DNA from: Sphingomicrobium sp.
GTDB lineage: Bacteria; Pseudomonadota; Alphaproteobacteria; Sphingomonadales; Sphingomonadaceae
Assembly (NCBI GenBank): GCA_030447545.1
Contig: JAUJOV010000001.1
Coordinates: 186,001-250,000, forward strand
Reading direction: 5' to 3'
Length of the DNA stretch: 64,000 nt
The position numbers were made by a program, and so were the translations under genes. Position 1 is the stretch's first letter. Each line of letters opens with the position of its first letter. This document shows, one piece after another, positions 32,330 through 41,110 of this stretch. Under the pieces are notes generated by a model. It was not told the origin of the DNA, did not search any database, and saw only the letters and a program-made list of their open reading frames with translations.

Positions 32330-32515
32330 TTGAACTCTCGTTTTCTCCTCAACCGCCAGGACGGCAAGGTCATGGGCGTCGCCGCCGGCCTTGCCGACTG
32401 GAGCGGGATCGACGTGCTTCTGGTCCGGCTCGGCCTCGTCGCCGCGCTTCTCCTGACCGGGCCCGTCGTGATCCTGTTCTACCTGCTCACCGGCTGGCTG
32501 GCCGCCGATCGCTGA
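32330..32515 (+). CDS. PspC domain membrane protein
   Basis: 61-residue PspC-domain protein from a TTG start, supported by AAAGGA seven bases upstream. It begins LNSRFLLNRQDGKVMGVAAGLADWSGIDVLLVRLG, the standard PspC pattern, followed by one strong membrane segment (LVAALLLTGPVVILFYLLTGWL). PspC proteins sense inner-membrane stress in the phage-shock response. It lies 26 bases after the microprotein and shares the sigma-54 promoter. No pspA, pspB or pspF is seen here. Confidence 0.85.
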   Translation: MNSRFLLNRQDGKVMGVAAGLADWSGIDVLLVRLGLVAALLLTGPVVILFYLLTGWLAADR

Positions 32516-32538
32516 TCGCGCGCCAGCCGCCCACCCCT

Positions 32539-32845
32539 TTAGTCGAACAATTCCTCGAGGAAGGATTTGCGCCTTTTGTACGGCTTGTGGCCGTAGCCAT
32601 GGCCGTAGTTCTGCTGCGGCGGGCCTGCCCATGGAGTGCCTGCGACTGCGGCGGCGGAAAGCTTGCGGCGCCTGCTGCTGGGACGCCTGTGAGGCGGCGT
32701 TGCGCTCGATGATCTTGTCGAGCTCGCCGCGATCGAGCCACACTCCGCGGCAGGTCGGACAATAGTCGATCTCGATCCCCGACCGCTCGCTCATCACCAG
32801 AGCCGTGCCGTCGACCGGGCAGGCCATCGGTCCTTGGTTCGCCAT
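32539..32845 (-). CDS. zf-TFIIB zinc-ribbon protein (frameshifted)
   Basis: About 102 residues. The N-terminal domain ACPVDGTALVMSERSGIEIDYCPTCRGVWLDRGELDKII is a zf-TFIIB zinc ribbon with two cysteine pairs. A Gln-rich linker follows, then after one indel near 32670 a Gly/Tyr/His-rich stretch and the charged tail HKPYKRRKSFLEELFD ending at TAA (32539). The tail is shared by similar proteins in the family. Function is unknown. It is convergent with pspC; the stops lie 24 bases apart. Confidence 0.78.
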
Positions 32846-32897
32846 TGTTGCTCCCTTCATGATTGTTGGCCCAAGGTGGGAGCCGATCGGGCGATTG

Positions 32898-33766
32898 CTA
32901 GAGCGGCTCGGCGCAGCCGCTGCGCTGCTCGCCGGCGACGCTCAGCGAAACGGCGATCGGGTAGCGCTTGTCGGACATGCCGTCCGAGCAGCCCGCTTGC
33001 GGACTCGTCCTGAGCACGAAGCGCTGGTTCGCGTGGAAGCCGGTCCACACCCTGTTCACTCGAGCCCGTAAACTTGGTCCAGATGCGGTTTCCTTCTGGT
33101 CGTCGGGCGTCATGTAGGTGACGCAGCGCCCGTCGATCCGAGCGGCCCAGAAGGGCTCGGTGCCGACCGCCTTGAGGAGGTTGGGCGCAATTGGCTTGCC
33201 GTCCTGAGTGCGGCACGCGCCGGCGGCAGCCTCGTTCACCTGCGGAGCGTCAGCCGAGGAGCTTCGCTGCAGGCAGAGGCGAAGGCGCGGACGGCGTCGG
33301 CCGGCGGCGGCGCCGGGTGCGGCCCGCTGTTCTGCGACCCGTAGTTCACCGCGACTGGGCCGCCGATCAGCGCCGGCAGATCGTCCGGCACCGGGCCAGT
33401 GCCGCCGACGCCCTGCTGAGCGTCGCCGCGGCTGTCGGCGACGAGCGCGACGGCGTTGCCGCCGCTGCCGAACGACATGCGCTCCTCGCTTCCGACTGGC
33501 CGGAAGGCGGGCACGTTGACGAGCAAGCGGTCGGCAACGGCCGGGCAGAACAGGCGCACGGCCGTTCCTCCGCCGCTGCCAAGCAAAGCGAGCGCGACGC
33601 CTTCGCCGCTCGACTGCAGGTGCCAGCCCGCAACCGCGCCCTGGGCCGGGCGCTCGGGCTGGTCGATGTTGGCCGTCGGCGAGGCGTTCGTCTCGCCTGC
33701 CGGCTCGCTGGCCCTGCAGGCGCCGAGCGAAATGACAAGACAAGCCATCAGGATCGCTGCGCGCAT
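32898..33766 (-). CDS. Lipoprotein with C-terminal COG3650-like domain (frameshifted)
   Basis: Begins MRAAILMACLVISLGAC, a lipoprotein signal with lipobox LGAC, so it is anchored to a membrane. The first part of about 175 residues contains RLFCPAVADRLLVNVPAFRPVGSEERMSFGSGG and ends near a stop at 33236. The second frame goes on with KAVGTEPFWAARIDGRCVTYMTPDDQ, a short shifted piece RIWTKFTGSSEQG, and AGCSDGMSDKRYPIAVSLSVAGE, which resembles COG3650 lipoproteins. One gene with indels near 33250 and 33075 is my preferred reading. Two separate genes are possible, but the second would lack a good start. Confidence 0.65.
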
Positions 33767-33774
33767 GGCTCTTC

Positions 33775-35550
33775 CTAGCGCACCACGCGCCACATGCGGA
33801 ACGGCGAATCCTTCGGGAGCTCGACCGGCTCAAGCCAGGCCGGCACTCGGCCGCGCTGGAGCTGGCCGTAGAAGCCCTTGGGAGCCTCGGCCATGAAGAT
33901 CGTCGCGGTCGACATGTTCGGGCAGGTCAGCAGATAGTCGGAAGCGTATTTGCCGACGATGATCGAGCGCGCCTGCCGCTCGTCGCCGCGGAATGCCTTC
34001 ATGACGTCGGCGATCTGCTCGCCGTTCCGGTGGTACGGGCCGGTCACTGCATTGTGATGCGTGACGGTGATCAGCCTGGGGCCGAGGTCGACGAAGCTGA
34101 ACACCACCCCTTTCGGCTGCCGCGCGATCGGCTTCAACCCCCACAGCGAGGGGCACTGGCGGTTGGCCTTGTCGACCGCGATCTGGCTGGAGGTTCGCGG
34201 CTTTTCGGGCATGAAGGAGTCGACGAAGGGAGCCGCCGCTCCGAAGCCGACCACGGCGAGCACGGTGACGCCGACTGTCCGCATCAGCCACAGCTTCGAA
34301 CGCATCGCCCATGGCACGCCGATCCACAGGAGCGCGGCGGTGCCGGGCAATGCGAGCATCTGGGCCGCGGGCCCGGTGCGGGTCTGCCACAGCAGGAGCA
34401 CGGTCGCCGCAAGGCAGGGGAGCGCGGCCGCGATCGTCCGCCGCAGAACTTCGGGCTCGCGCCGATTCCAGGCGACGAGCAGCGCCCAGCCGATCACTCC
34501 AGTGACCGGAAGTGCGGCAATCAGCGATGCGATCTCTGCGCCGTGGCGGTACACGGGGCGTGCTTCGCGCACCTTGCTCAGCCACAGCTCCTGGACTTCG
34601 GGCGATACGCCTTCCAGACGCGTCAGGCAGTGCGGCCAGACTAAGGCGTGGAAAGCGGCGATGGCGAGGCCGGCGACGACCGCGAGCGCCAGCCGCCGCT
34701 TCCAGTCCGGCGGAGTGAGCATCGCAAGGCCAAGCAGCAGGCCGCTTCCGAGAAGCGCGTTCGATAGCCAGACCGGCGACAAGGCATCGCACACCGGCTG
34801 GCGGTTCGCGTAGGACGCGAACAGCAGGAAGCCGAGCGCGGTGCCTCCGCCGAGGCTCGCCGCATAGGCCGCGACGCGCCTTCGCTCGGCGGCATCGACG
34901 ACCCAGAACAGAGCCATCGCCGAGCCCGCAATCGCGAGGTAGATCAGCATCTCCAGCCCGATCGCAAGCGACGCCGCAGTCGCGAGCCCGACCACCGCGC
35001 CGCCACGTGCGCGCCTCGGATCGGCAATTCCCGCGACGGTCAATGCAAGCAGCGCGAGCTGCCAGCCGTGGTGGTCGATCCGGGTCGGCATGAACATGCC
35101 GGTCGCCGACCCGGCGAAGAACAAGGCGACGAATGCGACGGGATAAGCGCTCGGGTGGACCAGCCGGCGCACGACCAGCGCGACCGAGAAGAGCAGCAGC
35201 AGCAACGGCAGCAACGGTGCAATCGCGATTGCGGCGCGCTCCGCATCCACGCCGCCGACCAGCGGCCGCAGCAGCAGGATGATCCCGGCCAGCGGCAGGT
35301 CGACGATACGCGACCAGTGGACGTTGGCGCCCGTCGGCGGGTTCAACCGATACTGCCTGAGGTCGTACCAATCCTGTCCGCCGAGCAGCGCCCGGACCTG
35401 GCTCATCCTCAGATTATCGTCGGTGTCCGACAGCGCAAAATAATGGATCGCGTCCCAGCGGCTGATCACGAACCAGGTGCAAAGGCCGAGCCAGACTGCG
35501 ACCGTCACCCATTTCCAGTAGCGGTCGAGCAGGTCGAGAACGCGATGCAA
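33775..35550 (-). CDS. GT-C-like multispanning membrane protein
   Basis: About 591 residues from a TTG at 35550 with AGAGGAA six bases upstream. It has roughly 12-14 membrane segments and a C-terminal soluble domain of about 120 residues. The first long periplasmic loop carries SDTDDNLRM and the second a conserved-looking RIDHHGWQ, placed like the acidic motifs of GT-C glycosyltransferases such as STT3/AglB. I infer transfer of a sugar from a polyprenyl phosphate donor, but the exact family is not certain. The gene is divergent from gtrA, about 71 bases between starts, and its stop lies 9 bases before the lipoprotein start. Confidence 0.65.
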   Translation of the reverse strand: MHRVLDLLDRYWKWVTVAVWLGLCTWFVISRWDAIHYFALSDTDDNLRMSQVRALLGGQDWYDLRQYRLNPPTGANVHWSRIVDLPLAGIILLLRPLVGGVDAERAAIAIAPLLPLLLLLFSVALVVRRLVHPSAYPVAFVALFFAGSATGMFMPTRIDHHGWQLALLALTVAGIADPRRARGGAVVGLATAASLAIGLEMLIYLAIAGSAMALFWVVDAAERRRVAAYAASLGGGTALGFLLFASYANRQPVCDALSPVWLSNALLGSGLLLGLAMLTPPDWKRRLALAVVAGLAIAAFHALVWPHCLTRLEGVSPEVQELWLSKVREARPVYRHGAEIASLIAALPVTGVIGWALLVAWNRREPEVLRRTIAAALPCLAATVLLLWQTRTGPAAQMLALPGTAALLWIGVPWAMRSKLWLMRTVGVTVLAVVGFGAAAPFVDSFMPEKPRTSSQIAVDKANRQCPSLWGLKPIARQPKGVVFSFVDLGPRLITVTHHNAVTGPYHRNGEQIADVMKAFRGDERQARSIIVGKYASDYLLTCPNMSTATIFMAEAPKGFYGQLQRGRVPAWLEPVELPKDSPFRMWRVVR

Positions 35551-35621
35551 GCGGTTCCTCTGGGTAAAAAGGGCTCCCTGCTCTAGCGGGGCGCGGCTAC
35601 AGAGCAAGCTTGCCTCCCGCC

Positions 35622-36026
35622 ATGCTGTCCACCCTAGATCCTGAGCGCCGCCAGTTGCTGGGCCAGCTCGTCCGCTTCCTGATCAGCGGAGCGCTCGTCA
35701 CCGCGCTCGGCGTCGGCGTCTATGCGATCGTCGCCGTTGGGCTGCGCTGGCACCCGCAGCTCGGCAATTTGCTCGCCTACTTGGTCGCGATGGCCACGGG
35801 CTACGTCATGCACAGCCGCTGGAGCTTCCGCGGGCACGGGCGAAGGACCCCGGGCACTGCGGTCAAGTTCGTCGGCGTGTCGCTGGTCAGCCTTGCGCTC
35901 AACGCCTTGTGGGTCGCGCTGATTACCGGGCCGATGGGGCTCGGCCCGGCCTGGCCGATCGTGCCCATGCTGTTCGTCACTCCGGCCGTGACCTTCGTCC
36001 TCAACCGCTACTGGGTGTTCGGCTGA
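35622..36026 (+). CDS. GtrA family membrane protein
   Basis: 134 residues with four membrane helices, matching the GtrA-like family (QLVRFLISGALVTALGVGVYAIV, HSRWSFRG, and the C-terminal VTFVLNRYWVFG). GtrA proteins are thought to move polyprenyl-phosphate sugars across the inner membrane for surface glycosylation. The start is the ATG at 35622. The frame is open from a TTG at 35610. The stop overlaps the methyltransferase ATG (TGATG). Its likely partners are the Dpm-type glycosyltransferase at 36655 and the GT-C proteins either side. Confidence 0.88.
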   Translation: MLSTLDPERRQLLGQLVRFLISGALVTALGVGVYAIVAVGLRWHPQLGNLLAYLVAMATGYVMHSRWSFRGHGRRTPGTAVKFVGVSLVSLALNALWVALITGPMGLGPAWPIVPMLFVTPAVTFVLNRYWVFG

Positions 36027-36754
36027 TGGAGCGCGCGGTCTATGACGCGATGGCCGATCTCGACCAGCGGCACTGGTGGTACCGCGCGCGCCGCGAGGTG
36101 CTCGCTGAGCTGATCCGGCGCCGGGTGCGCCCGCCACAGGGAGCGCGGCTGCTCGAGATCGGCTGCGGCACCGGGCACAATCTGGCGATGCTGTCCCAGT
36201 TCGGCTCGGTCGACGCGCTCGAGGTGGACGCGCCGGCGCGCGCGCTTGCCGAGAAGCGGCTTGGGCGAAAGATCTTCGACGCGCCTCTGCCCGAGCTCAG
36301 CGGAGTTCCCGAGCACGCCTATGACCTGGTCGCAGCGCTCGACGTGGTCGAGCATATCGATGACGACTCCGCGACGCTGGAGGCGATCGCCCGGCGGCTC
36401 AAGCCCGGCGGCAGGGCGCTTGTGACGGTCCCTGCGCATCAGTGGATGTGGTCGGCGCACGACGTCGTCAATCACCACAAGCGCCGCTATTCCAAACGCG
36501 CATTGAAGGCGCTGATCGACCGCTCGGTACTGCGGCTCGAGGCGATCGGCTATTTCAACAGCCTGCTGTTCCCGGTCGCCATCGCCGAGCGGTTCGCGTC
36601 GAAGCTGCGCGGCAAGGAACAGGCGGACCTGTCGCTTCCGCCCGCGCCGATCAATCAGGCGCTCGAGCGCCTGTTCGCGGCCGAGCGCGCACTGATCGGA
36701 CGGGTGCCGCTGCCGCCCGGGCTTTCGCTGTTCGCGGTCGCCTCGGCGACATAG
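36026..36754 (+). CDS. Class I SAM-dependent methyltransferase
   Basis: 242 residues. Motif I is LLEIGCGTGHNLAML, followed by VAALDVVEHIDDD and LKPGGRALVTVPAHQWMWSAHD, a pattern common in methyltransferases acting on lipids or sugars. It opens MERAVYDAMADLDQRHWWYRARREVL, typical of those beside glycosyltransferases. Target unknown; a surface glycan or its lipid carrier is likely given the neighbours. The 3' end overlaps the convergent GT2 gene by 100 bases. Confidence 0.85.
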   Translation: MERAVYDAMADLDQRHWWYRARREVLAELIRRRVRPPQGARLLEIGCGTGHNLAMLSQFGSVDALEVDAPARALAEKRLGRKIFDAPLPELSGVPEHAYDLVAALDVVEHIDDDSATLEAIARRLKPGGRALVTVPAHQWMWSAHDVVNHHKRRYSKRALKALIDRSVLRLEAIGYFNSLLFPVAIAERFASKLRGKEQADLSLPPAPINQALERLFAAERALIGRVPLPPGLSLFAVASAT

Positions 36755-37704
36755 CCGAGCTGACCCTCGCGGACCTCCCCGCCCGCGACCTCCTGAACGA
36801 TGTACAGCGGCCGCCGCTTCACCTCGTTGTAGAGGCGGCCGATATATTCGCCCATTAAGGCCAGAACGAACATTTGGACTGCTCCGAGCACGACCACGAC
36901 GAACATCAGCGAGGTCCAGCCCTGGATGCTCCGGCCGGCGAGCCAGCCCCAGGTGATGTAGGCGAGGATCAGGAGCGAGCTCAGCGACAAAGCGAGGCCC
37001 GCGTGGCTGGCGAGCTTCAGCGGCGCGGAGGAAAAGCCGGTCAGTGCGTCGAACGCGAAGCGCATCATACGACGCAGTGGATATTTGGTGCGGCCGGCGA
37101 AGCGCTCCTCGCGGTCATAGGCGAACGGCACCTGCCGGAAGCCGATCCAGGCGACCATCCCGCGGATGAAGCGCGACTGCTCGGGCATCGCCAGCAGCGC
37201 CTCGAGCGCTCGGCGGCTCATCAGCCGGAAGTCGCCGGTGTCGAGCGGGATGTCGATCTCGGTCGCGCGCGAGAGCAGCCGGTAGAAGCCGTGCGCGGTC
37301 GCGCGCTTGAACGCGGTCTCGCCCGCACGGCTCCGGCGCACGCCATAGACCACGTCGGCTTCCTCGCGGTGCATGGTTTCGAGCATCGCCGGGAGTAGCT
37401 CCGGGGGATCCTGGAGGTCGGCGTCGATGATCAGGATCGCATCGCCGCGGCACAGGTCGAGCCCGGCGGTCAGCGCCAGCTGGTGCCCGTGGTTGCGCGA
37501 CAGGTTGATCGCGATCACGCGGCGGTCCTCGCTCGCGAGCCGCTGCATCACGCCCCAGCTCGAGTCGCGCGAGCCGTCGTTGATCAGCAGGATCTCGTAA
37601 TCCTCGCCCGCCGCCTCGCGCGCGGCGAGGGTCAGCCGGCGGTGAAGCTCGGCCAAGCAATCCTGCTCGTTGAAGCAGGGTATGACGATCGAAAGCGCGG
37701 TCAT
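36655..37704 (-). CDS. Family 2 glycosyltransferase, DPM1/GtrB-like
   Basis: 349 residues. The N-terminal GT2 domain starts MTALSIVIPCFNEQDCLAEL and has the donor-binding IIDADLQDPPELLP (DxD) and GVRRSRAGE. Two C-terminal membrane helices (about residues 230-300) carry the ALMGEYIGRLYNEVKRRPLYIV motif. This is the layout of polyprenyl-phosphate glycosyltransferases such as GtrB and ArnC. It should load a sugar onto undecaprenyl phosphate for use by the GT-C proteins, with GtrA as flippase. It overlaps the GT-C-like gene upstream by four bases. The tail past residue 310 overlaps the methyltransferase gene and may be unusual. Confidence 0.9.
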   Translation of the reverse strand: MTALSIVIPCFNEQDCLAELHRRLTLAAREAAGEDYEILLINDGSRDSSWGVMQRLASEDRRVIAINLSRNHGHQLALTAGLDLCRGDAILIIDADLQDPPELLPAMLETMHREEADVVYGVRRSRAGETAFKRATAHGFYRLLSRATEIDIPLDTGDFRLMSRRALEALLAMPEQSRFIRGMVAWIGFRQVPFAYDREERFAGRTKYPLRRMMRFAFDALTGFSSAPLKLASHAGLALSLSSLLILAYITWGWLAGRSIQGWTSLMFVVVVLGAVQMFVLALMGEYIGRLYNEVKRRPLYIVQEVAGGEVREGQLGYVAEATANSESPGGSGTRPISARSAANRRSSA

Positions 37705-39257
37705 GGCTGGCGCACGTGATAGAGCATCGACCCCGGGCCTTTCCAGACGAGCTTCATGTCGCGCGTGAGCTCGGGGTCGTGCGGCGGCGCATCGATCAGC
37801 CAGACATAGTCGATCGCATCGCGCGGGATGGCCTTCAACGCCGTGTCGATCGTCCAGCGCGCCCAGGGCAGGCGCCCGCAATAATTGGGGAAGACCATCT
37901 GCGACGGGTCGCGCTGGAAGATCCCGGCGGGCGGGTAGCGCACGGTCAGCAGGTTCGTGCCCTCGATCGCCCACTGGTCGTTGGCCAGCCCCTCGCGGCG
38001 GGTGATGACCATGCCGGGCAAGTGACTGTTGCGCGGCAGCTCCCACTCGCGCCGGCAGTCGCGCCCGACGAGCGATGCAACCCTCGCGCCGCGCGGCACA
38101 TGGTCGAGCGCCTCGAGCTTGGCCTGCTGGTCGCGCGCGGCCAACGCCATGCTCGCCGTGGTCGCGCCGAACCGGACGAGGACCAGCGCGAGCCCGACGA
38201 TCGCGATCACTCGTGCCGTGGGCAGGTGGGTCTCCGCCCGGAAGCGCATTGCCAGCGGCACCAGCGCGATCATGTAAGGCGCAAGGCGCATGTCGGCATA
38301 GGCCGAGCCGAACATCGTCCAGGGCAGCAGGATGAAGCAGGCGATCAGCACGATCGCCGAGAACAGCAGGTTGCGCGACAAGGCCAGCCGGGGGTGGAAC
38401 AAGGCGAACAGCAAGAGCAGCGGGATCACTGCGACGGTCGCGATGTCGAACGTGCGCCAGCGGTCGCGCACGGCGGAATAGACCCATTCCCACTTGAGAT
38501 CCCATTCGAACCAGTTGCGCGTCAGGTCCCCCTGCGTACCGGCACGCCAGGCGAACATCACGAGCAGCGGCAGCGCCATCACCGACGCATGAAGCGCCGC
38601 GAGCACAGCCGAGCGGAACCAGCCGCGGCCGCTGTCGTGCTGGCGGACCGCTTCGGCGGAAAAGGCGAGCAGGCCGAGCGAGCCCCAGCCGAACGCATGG
38701 GCGAAGAACAGCACGAAGGAGATCGGCACGAACAGGATCGCGCGAAGCTTGAGGCGGCCGAGCCGCCCAAGCCTCAGCCACAGGCCGAACGCGAGAAAGG
38801 CGAGCGCCATCGACAAGGCGAAATTGACGAACCCGAAGTGGAACGGGTGGTTGTAGACGAACAGCAGAGCGAACAGCGACGTGGGCGGAAGCCGGTGGTG
38901 AACCTCGCGCGCGACCCACAAAAACCCCGCGACGGTCATCGGCGGGATCGAAAGCACGATCAGCTTTACGGCAAGCTCGAGCCCGAGGATCGGCCCGAGC
39001 AGCTGGACGAGCAGGTCGACGCCCAGGTTGCCGATCGGCGCCCAGTCATAGTCGTAGTAGCGCTGCAGCATTTGCGACGTGCCAAGGTCGAGCTGCACCC
39101 GGTAGCGGCCCAGGTGGCCGAACAGATCGACCAGCGGCGGGTTGGCCGGGTAGAGCAGCGGCACCGTCGACAGCAGCATCAGCACGGCGACGAAGGTCCT
39201 GGTTTCCCACCAGGCGCGTGCCTCCGCCGTGCTTTCCAGTCCCGCCTGTTCGCGCAT
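37701..39257 (-). CDS. GT-C-like membrane protein, second copy type
   Basis: 518 residues with about 11-12 membrane helices and a C-terminal globular domain of about 120 residues. The first periplasmic loop has PLVDLFGHLGRYRVQ and YYDYDWAPIGNLGVDLL, and a later helix LFVYNHPFHFGFVNFALSMALAF. The acidic first loop and topology fit GT-C glycosyltransferases, though I cannot name the family. It is transcribed with the Dpm-type GT2 gene (four-base overlap), so it is the probable user of that enzyme's lipid-linked sugar. Confidence 0.6.
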   Translation of the reverse strand: MREQAGLESTAEARAWWETRTFVAVLMLLSTVPLLYPANPPLVDLFGHLGRYRVQLDLGTSQMLQRYYDYDWAPIGNLGVDLLVQLLGPILGLELAVKLIVLSIPPMTVAGFLWVAREVHHRLPPTSLFALLFVYNHPFHFGFVNFALSMALAFLAFGLWLRLGRLGRLKLRAILFVPISFVLFFAHAFGWGSLGLLAFSAEAVRQHDSGRGWFRSAVLAALHASVMALPLLVMFAWRAGTQGDLTRNWFEWDLKWEWVYSAVRDRWRTFDIATVAVIPLLLLFALFHPRLALSRNLLFSAIVLIACFILLPWTMFGSAYADMRLAPYMIALVPLAMRFRAETHLPTARVIAIVGLALVLVRFGATTASMALAARDQQAKLEALDHVPRGARVASLVGRDCRREWELPRNSHLPGMVITRREGLANDQWAIEGTNLLTVRYPPAGIFQRDPSQMVFPNYCGRLPWARWTIDTALKAIPRDAIDYVWLIDAPPHDPELTRDMKLVWKGPGSMLYHVRQP

Positions 39258-39360
39258 TCAGTCCAGCCGCTCGATGCCGGCTCCGGCCTCTAGCTGAGGC
39301 GGGGCGTTTGTCCACGCGCATTGGGATTGCATTAACCAAGCCGCTTTACTTCGCTCCATT

Positions 39361-40380
39361 ATGGACCTTGGGCTCAGCCCGGAAGCGCAGGCGAAGGAAA
39401 GCGACTGGCTCGTGCCGGGCGCGGCGATGACGTTCGTGCTGGGCGGCTTCGCGCTTGCGTTGAGCCCCAACCATTCGAACGTGATGCCGGCGCTCGGGCT
39501 TCTGCCGCTGTGGATGTTCGTCGCCGTCGGGCTTGCGGCAATCTGCGGGTTTGCGGGGCTGGTGCGCATGGGGCTTGCCGGGGTCAGGAGCCCGGTCATG
39601 CGCATCGCGGGGCTCGCGCTTCGCCACTGGCGGCCGCTTGTCGTGGTGACCGTCGGCACTGGGCTTGCCGGCCTCAACATGGTCACCTTCATGTGGACCA
39701 AGCCGCTGCTGAACTTCCTGGTGCCCTTCTGGGCCGACCCGCTGCTGGCCGATCTCCGGGCTTTGTTCCTTGGCAACGACCCGTGGAAATTCCTCGGCTG
39801 GCTCAACAGCATGCCGATGGCGATCTTCTACCACCGCGCGTGGTTCGGGTTGATGATCGTCACGCTGATGCTGGTGCTCTCGAAGCCCGCCTCGAGCGAG
39901 AAGTCGGCGCTGATGCTCACCTATTTCCTGCTCTGGTCGGTCGCCGGGCCGCTGATCCATGTGCTTCTGCCGGCCGGCGGGCCGATCTTCTACGAGCAGC
40001 TCGGCCATGGCGATCGCTTCGCCGGCATCATCGTCCCGGGCGAGGTCGCAAAGATGTCGGCCTTCCTCTGGACGGTCTATTCTTCGGGCGAGCAGTTCGC
40101 TCCGGGAAGCGGAATTTCGGCAATGCCCTCGCTCCACATTGCCACGACCGCCTGGATGGTGATGGCGCTTTGGGTGCTCGAGCGTCGCTGGGCAGCGCCG
40201 ATGGTGGCCGCGGGGCTGCTTATCTTCCTGCTCTCGATCTCGCTCGGCTGGCATTATGCGGCCGACGGAATTGTCGGCGCAGCGGTCACGCTCCTTGCCT
40301 ACGCGATGTGCAGGTCGATGCTCGAGCGAGTCCGCACAAGCTCGAGCGAACCCCGGCCGGCACTCGTCGCCGCGGAGTAA
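39361..40380 (+). CDS. PAP2 superfamily protein, inositol-phosphotransferase-like
   Basis: 339 residues with about seven membrane helices. The PAP2 motifs C2 and C3 are clear: SAMPSLHIATTAW and SLGWHYAADGIVG. The wider layout, with a long N-terminal membrane part and the LPAGGPIFYEQLG segment before the motifs, is that of the Aur1/Ipt1-type (PAP2_3) branch, which transfers phosphoinositol or phosphoryl groups to ceramide. Sphingomonads make sphingolipids, so a sphingolipid headgroup enzyme is attractive but unproven. A plain lipid phosphatase is the alternative. It is divergent from the GT-C gene. Confidence 0.8.
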   Translation: MDLGLSPEAQAKESDWLVPGAAMTFVLGGFALALSPNHSNVMPALGLLPLWMFVAVGLAAICGFAGLVRMGLAGVRSPVMRIAGLALRHWRPLVVVTVGTGLAGLNMVTFMWTKPLLNFLVPFWADPLLADLRALFLGNDPWKFLGWLNSMPMAIFYHRAWFGLMIVTLMLVLSKPASSEKSALMLTYFLLWSVAGPLIHVLLPAGGPIFYEQLGHGDRFAGIIVPGEVAKMSAFLWTVYSSGEQFAPGSGISAMPSLHIATTAWMVMALWVLERRWAAPMVAAGLLIFLLSISLGWHYAADGIVGAAVTLLAYAMCRSMLERVRTSSSEPRPALVAAE

Positions 40381-40450
40381 CCGCAGGCATTCAAGCGCGA
40401 TACACATTGCCGAGCCTAGTCGAACAAGGAGATTTCCAGGGAGACGTTCG

Positions 40451-41086
40451 ATGAAGAAGCTTCTGATCGGCGCGGCTGCGCTCGGCCTCGTCGCGCCTGC
40501 GGTTGCGCAGGTCGCCGCTCCCGCGCCTGCTGCGCAGCAGCAGCGAGCGCAGGCCCAGCGCCCGCTCGCGACCAAGGCTCACACGCGCGCCGAAGTTCAG
40601 GCGCATGTCGCGCAGATGTTCGCCCGGCTGGCCGCCGACCGCGACGGCTTTGTGACCAAGGCAGAGGCCAGTGCCGCGCCCGCGGCGATGAGCGCGCAGA
40701 TGCGCGAGCGCGTCAAGCAGCGTCTCGGCGAGCGAGGCAGCGGCGGCGACGTTTTCGCGCGGCTCGATGCGAACAATGACGGCGCGATCACCCGCGCCGA
40801 ATGGGATGCCGGGCGCGCGCAGCGCAAGGAGCGCGTGGTCGAGGTCGCCCGGCGCGTCGAGGGCGCGCACGCGATGGGCGGCGCTCACCGCATGGCGATG
40901 ATCGGCGGGCGCATGTTCGAGACTGCGGACGCCAACCGCGACGGACGCCTATCGCTCCAGGAGGCTCAGGCCGGCGCGCTGCAGCACTTCGACTCGATGG
41001 ACGCGAACCGCGACGGGCAGATCACGCGCGAAGAGCGCATGCAGCAGATGCGCAAGCGCCTGCGCACGGCGCCGAGCGCCGGCTAG
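40451..41086 (+). CDS. Exported EF-hand calcium-binding protein
   Basis: 211 residues with a signal peptide (MKKLLIGAAALGLVAPAVAQ) and four EF-hand loops: AADRDGFVTKAE, DANNDGAITRAE, DANRDGRLSLQE and DANRDGQITREE, each with the Asp/Asn-Gly-Glu pattern. A Gln/Ala-rich linker follows the signal peptide. It is probably periplasmic and calcium-binding; the role is unknown. It is followed by a strong hairpin terminator at 41117-41149. Confidence 0.87.
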   Translation: MKKLLIGAAALGLVAPAVAQVAAPAPAAQQQRAQAQRPLATKAHTRAEVQAHVAQMFARLAADRDGFVTKAEASAAPAAMSAQMRERVKQRLGERGSGGDVFARLDANNDGAITRAEWDAGRAQRKERVVEVARRVEGAHAMGGAHRMAMIGGRMFETADANRDGRLSLQEAQAGALQHFDSMDANRDGQITREERMQQMRKRLRTAPSAG

Positions 41087-41110
41087 CCCGCGCCTTAGCT
41101 CAAGCGACGA

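Noticed and set aside
37716-39293. 525-codon plus-strand frame over the second GT-C-like gene
   Set aside because: Highly charged, repetitive antisense translation of a membrane protein; no family features.
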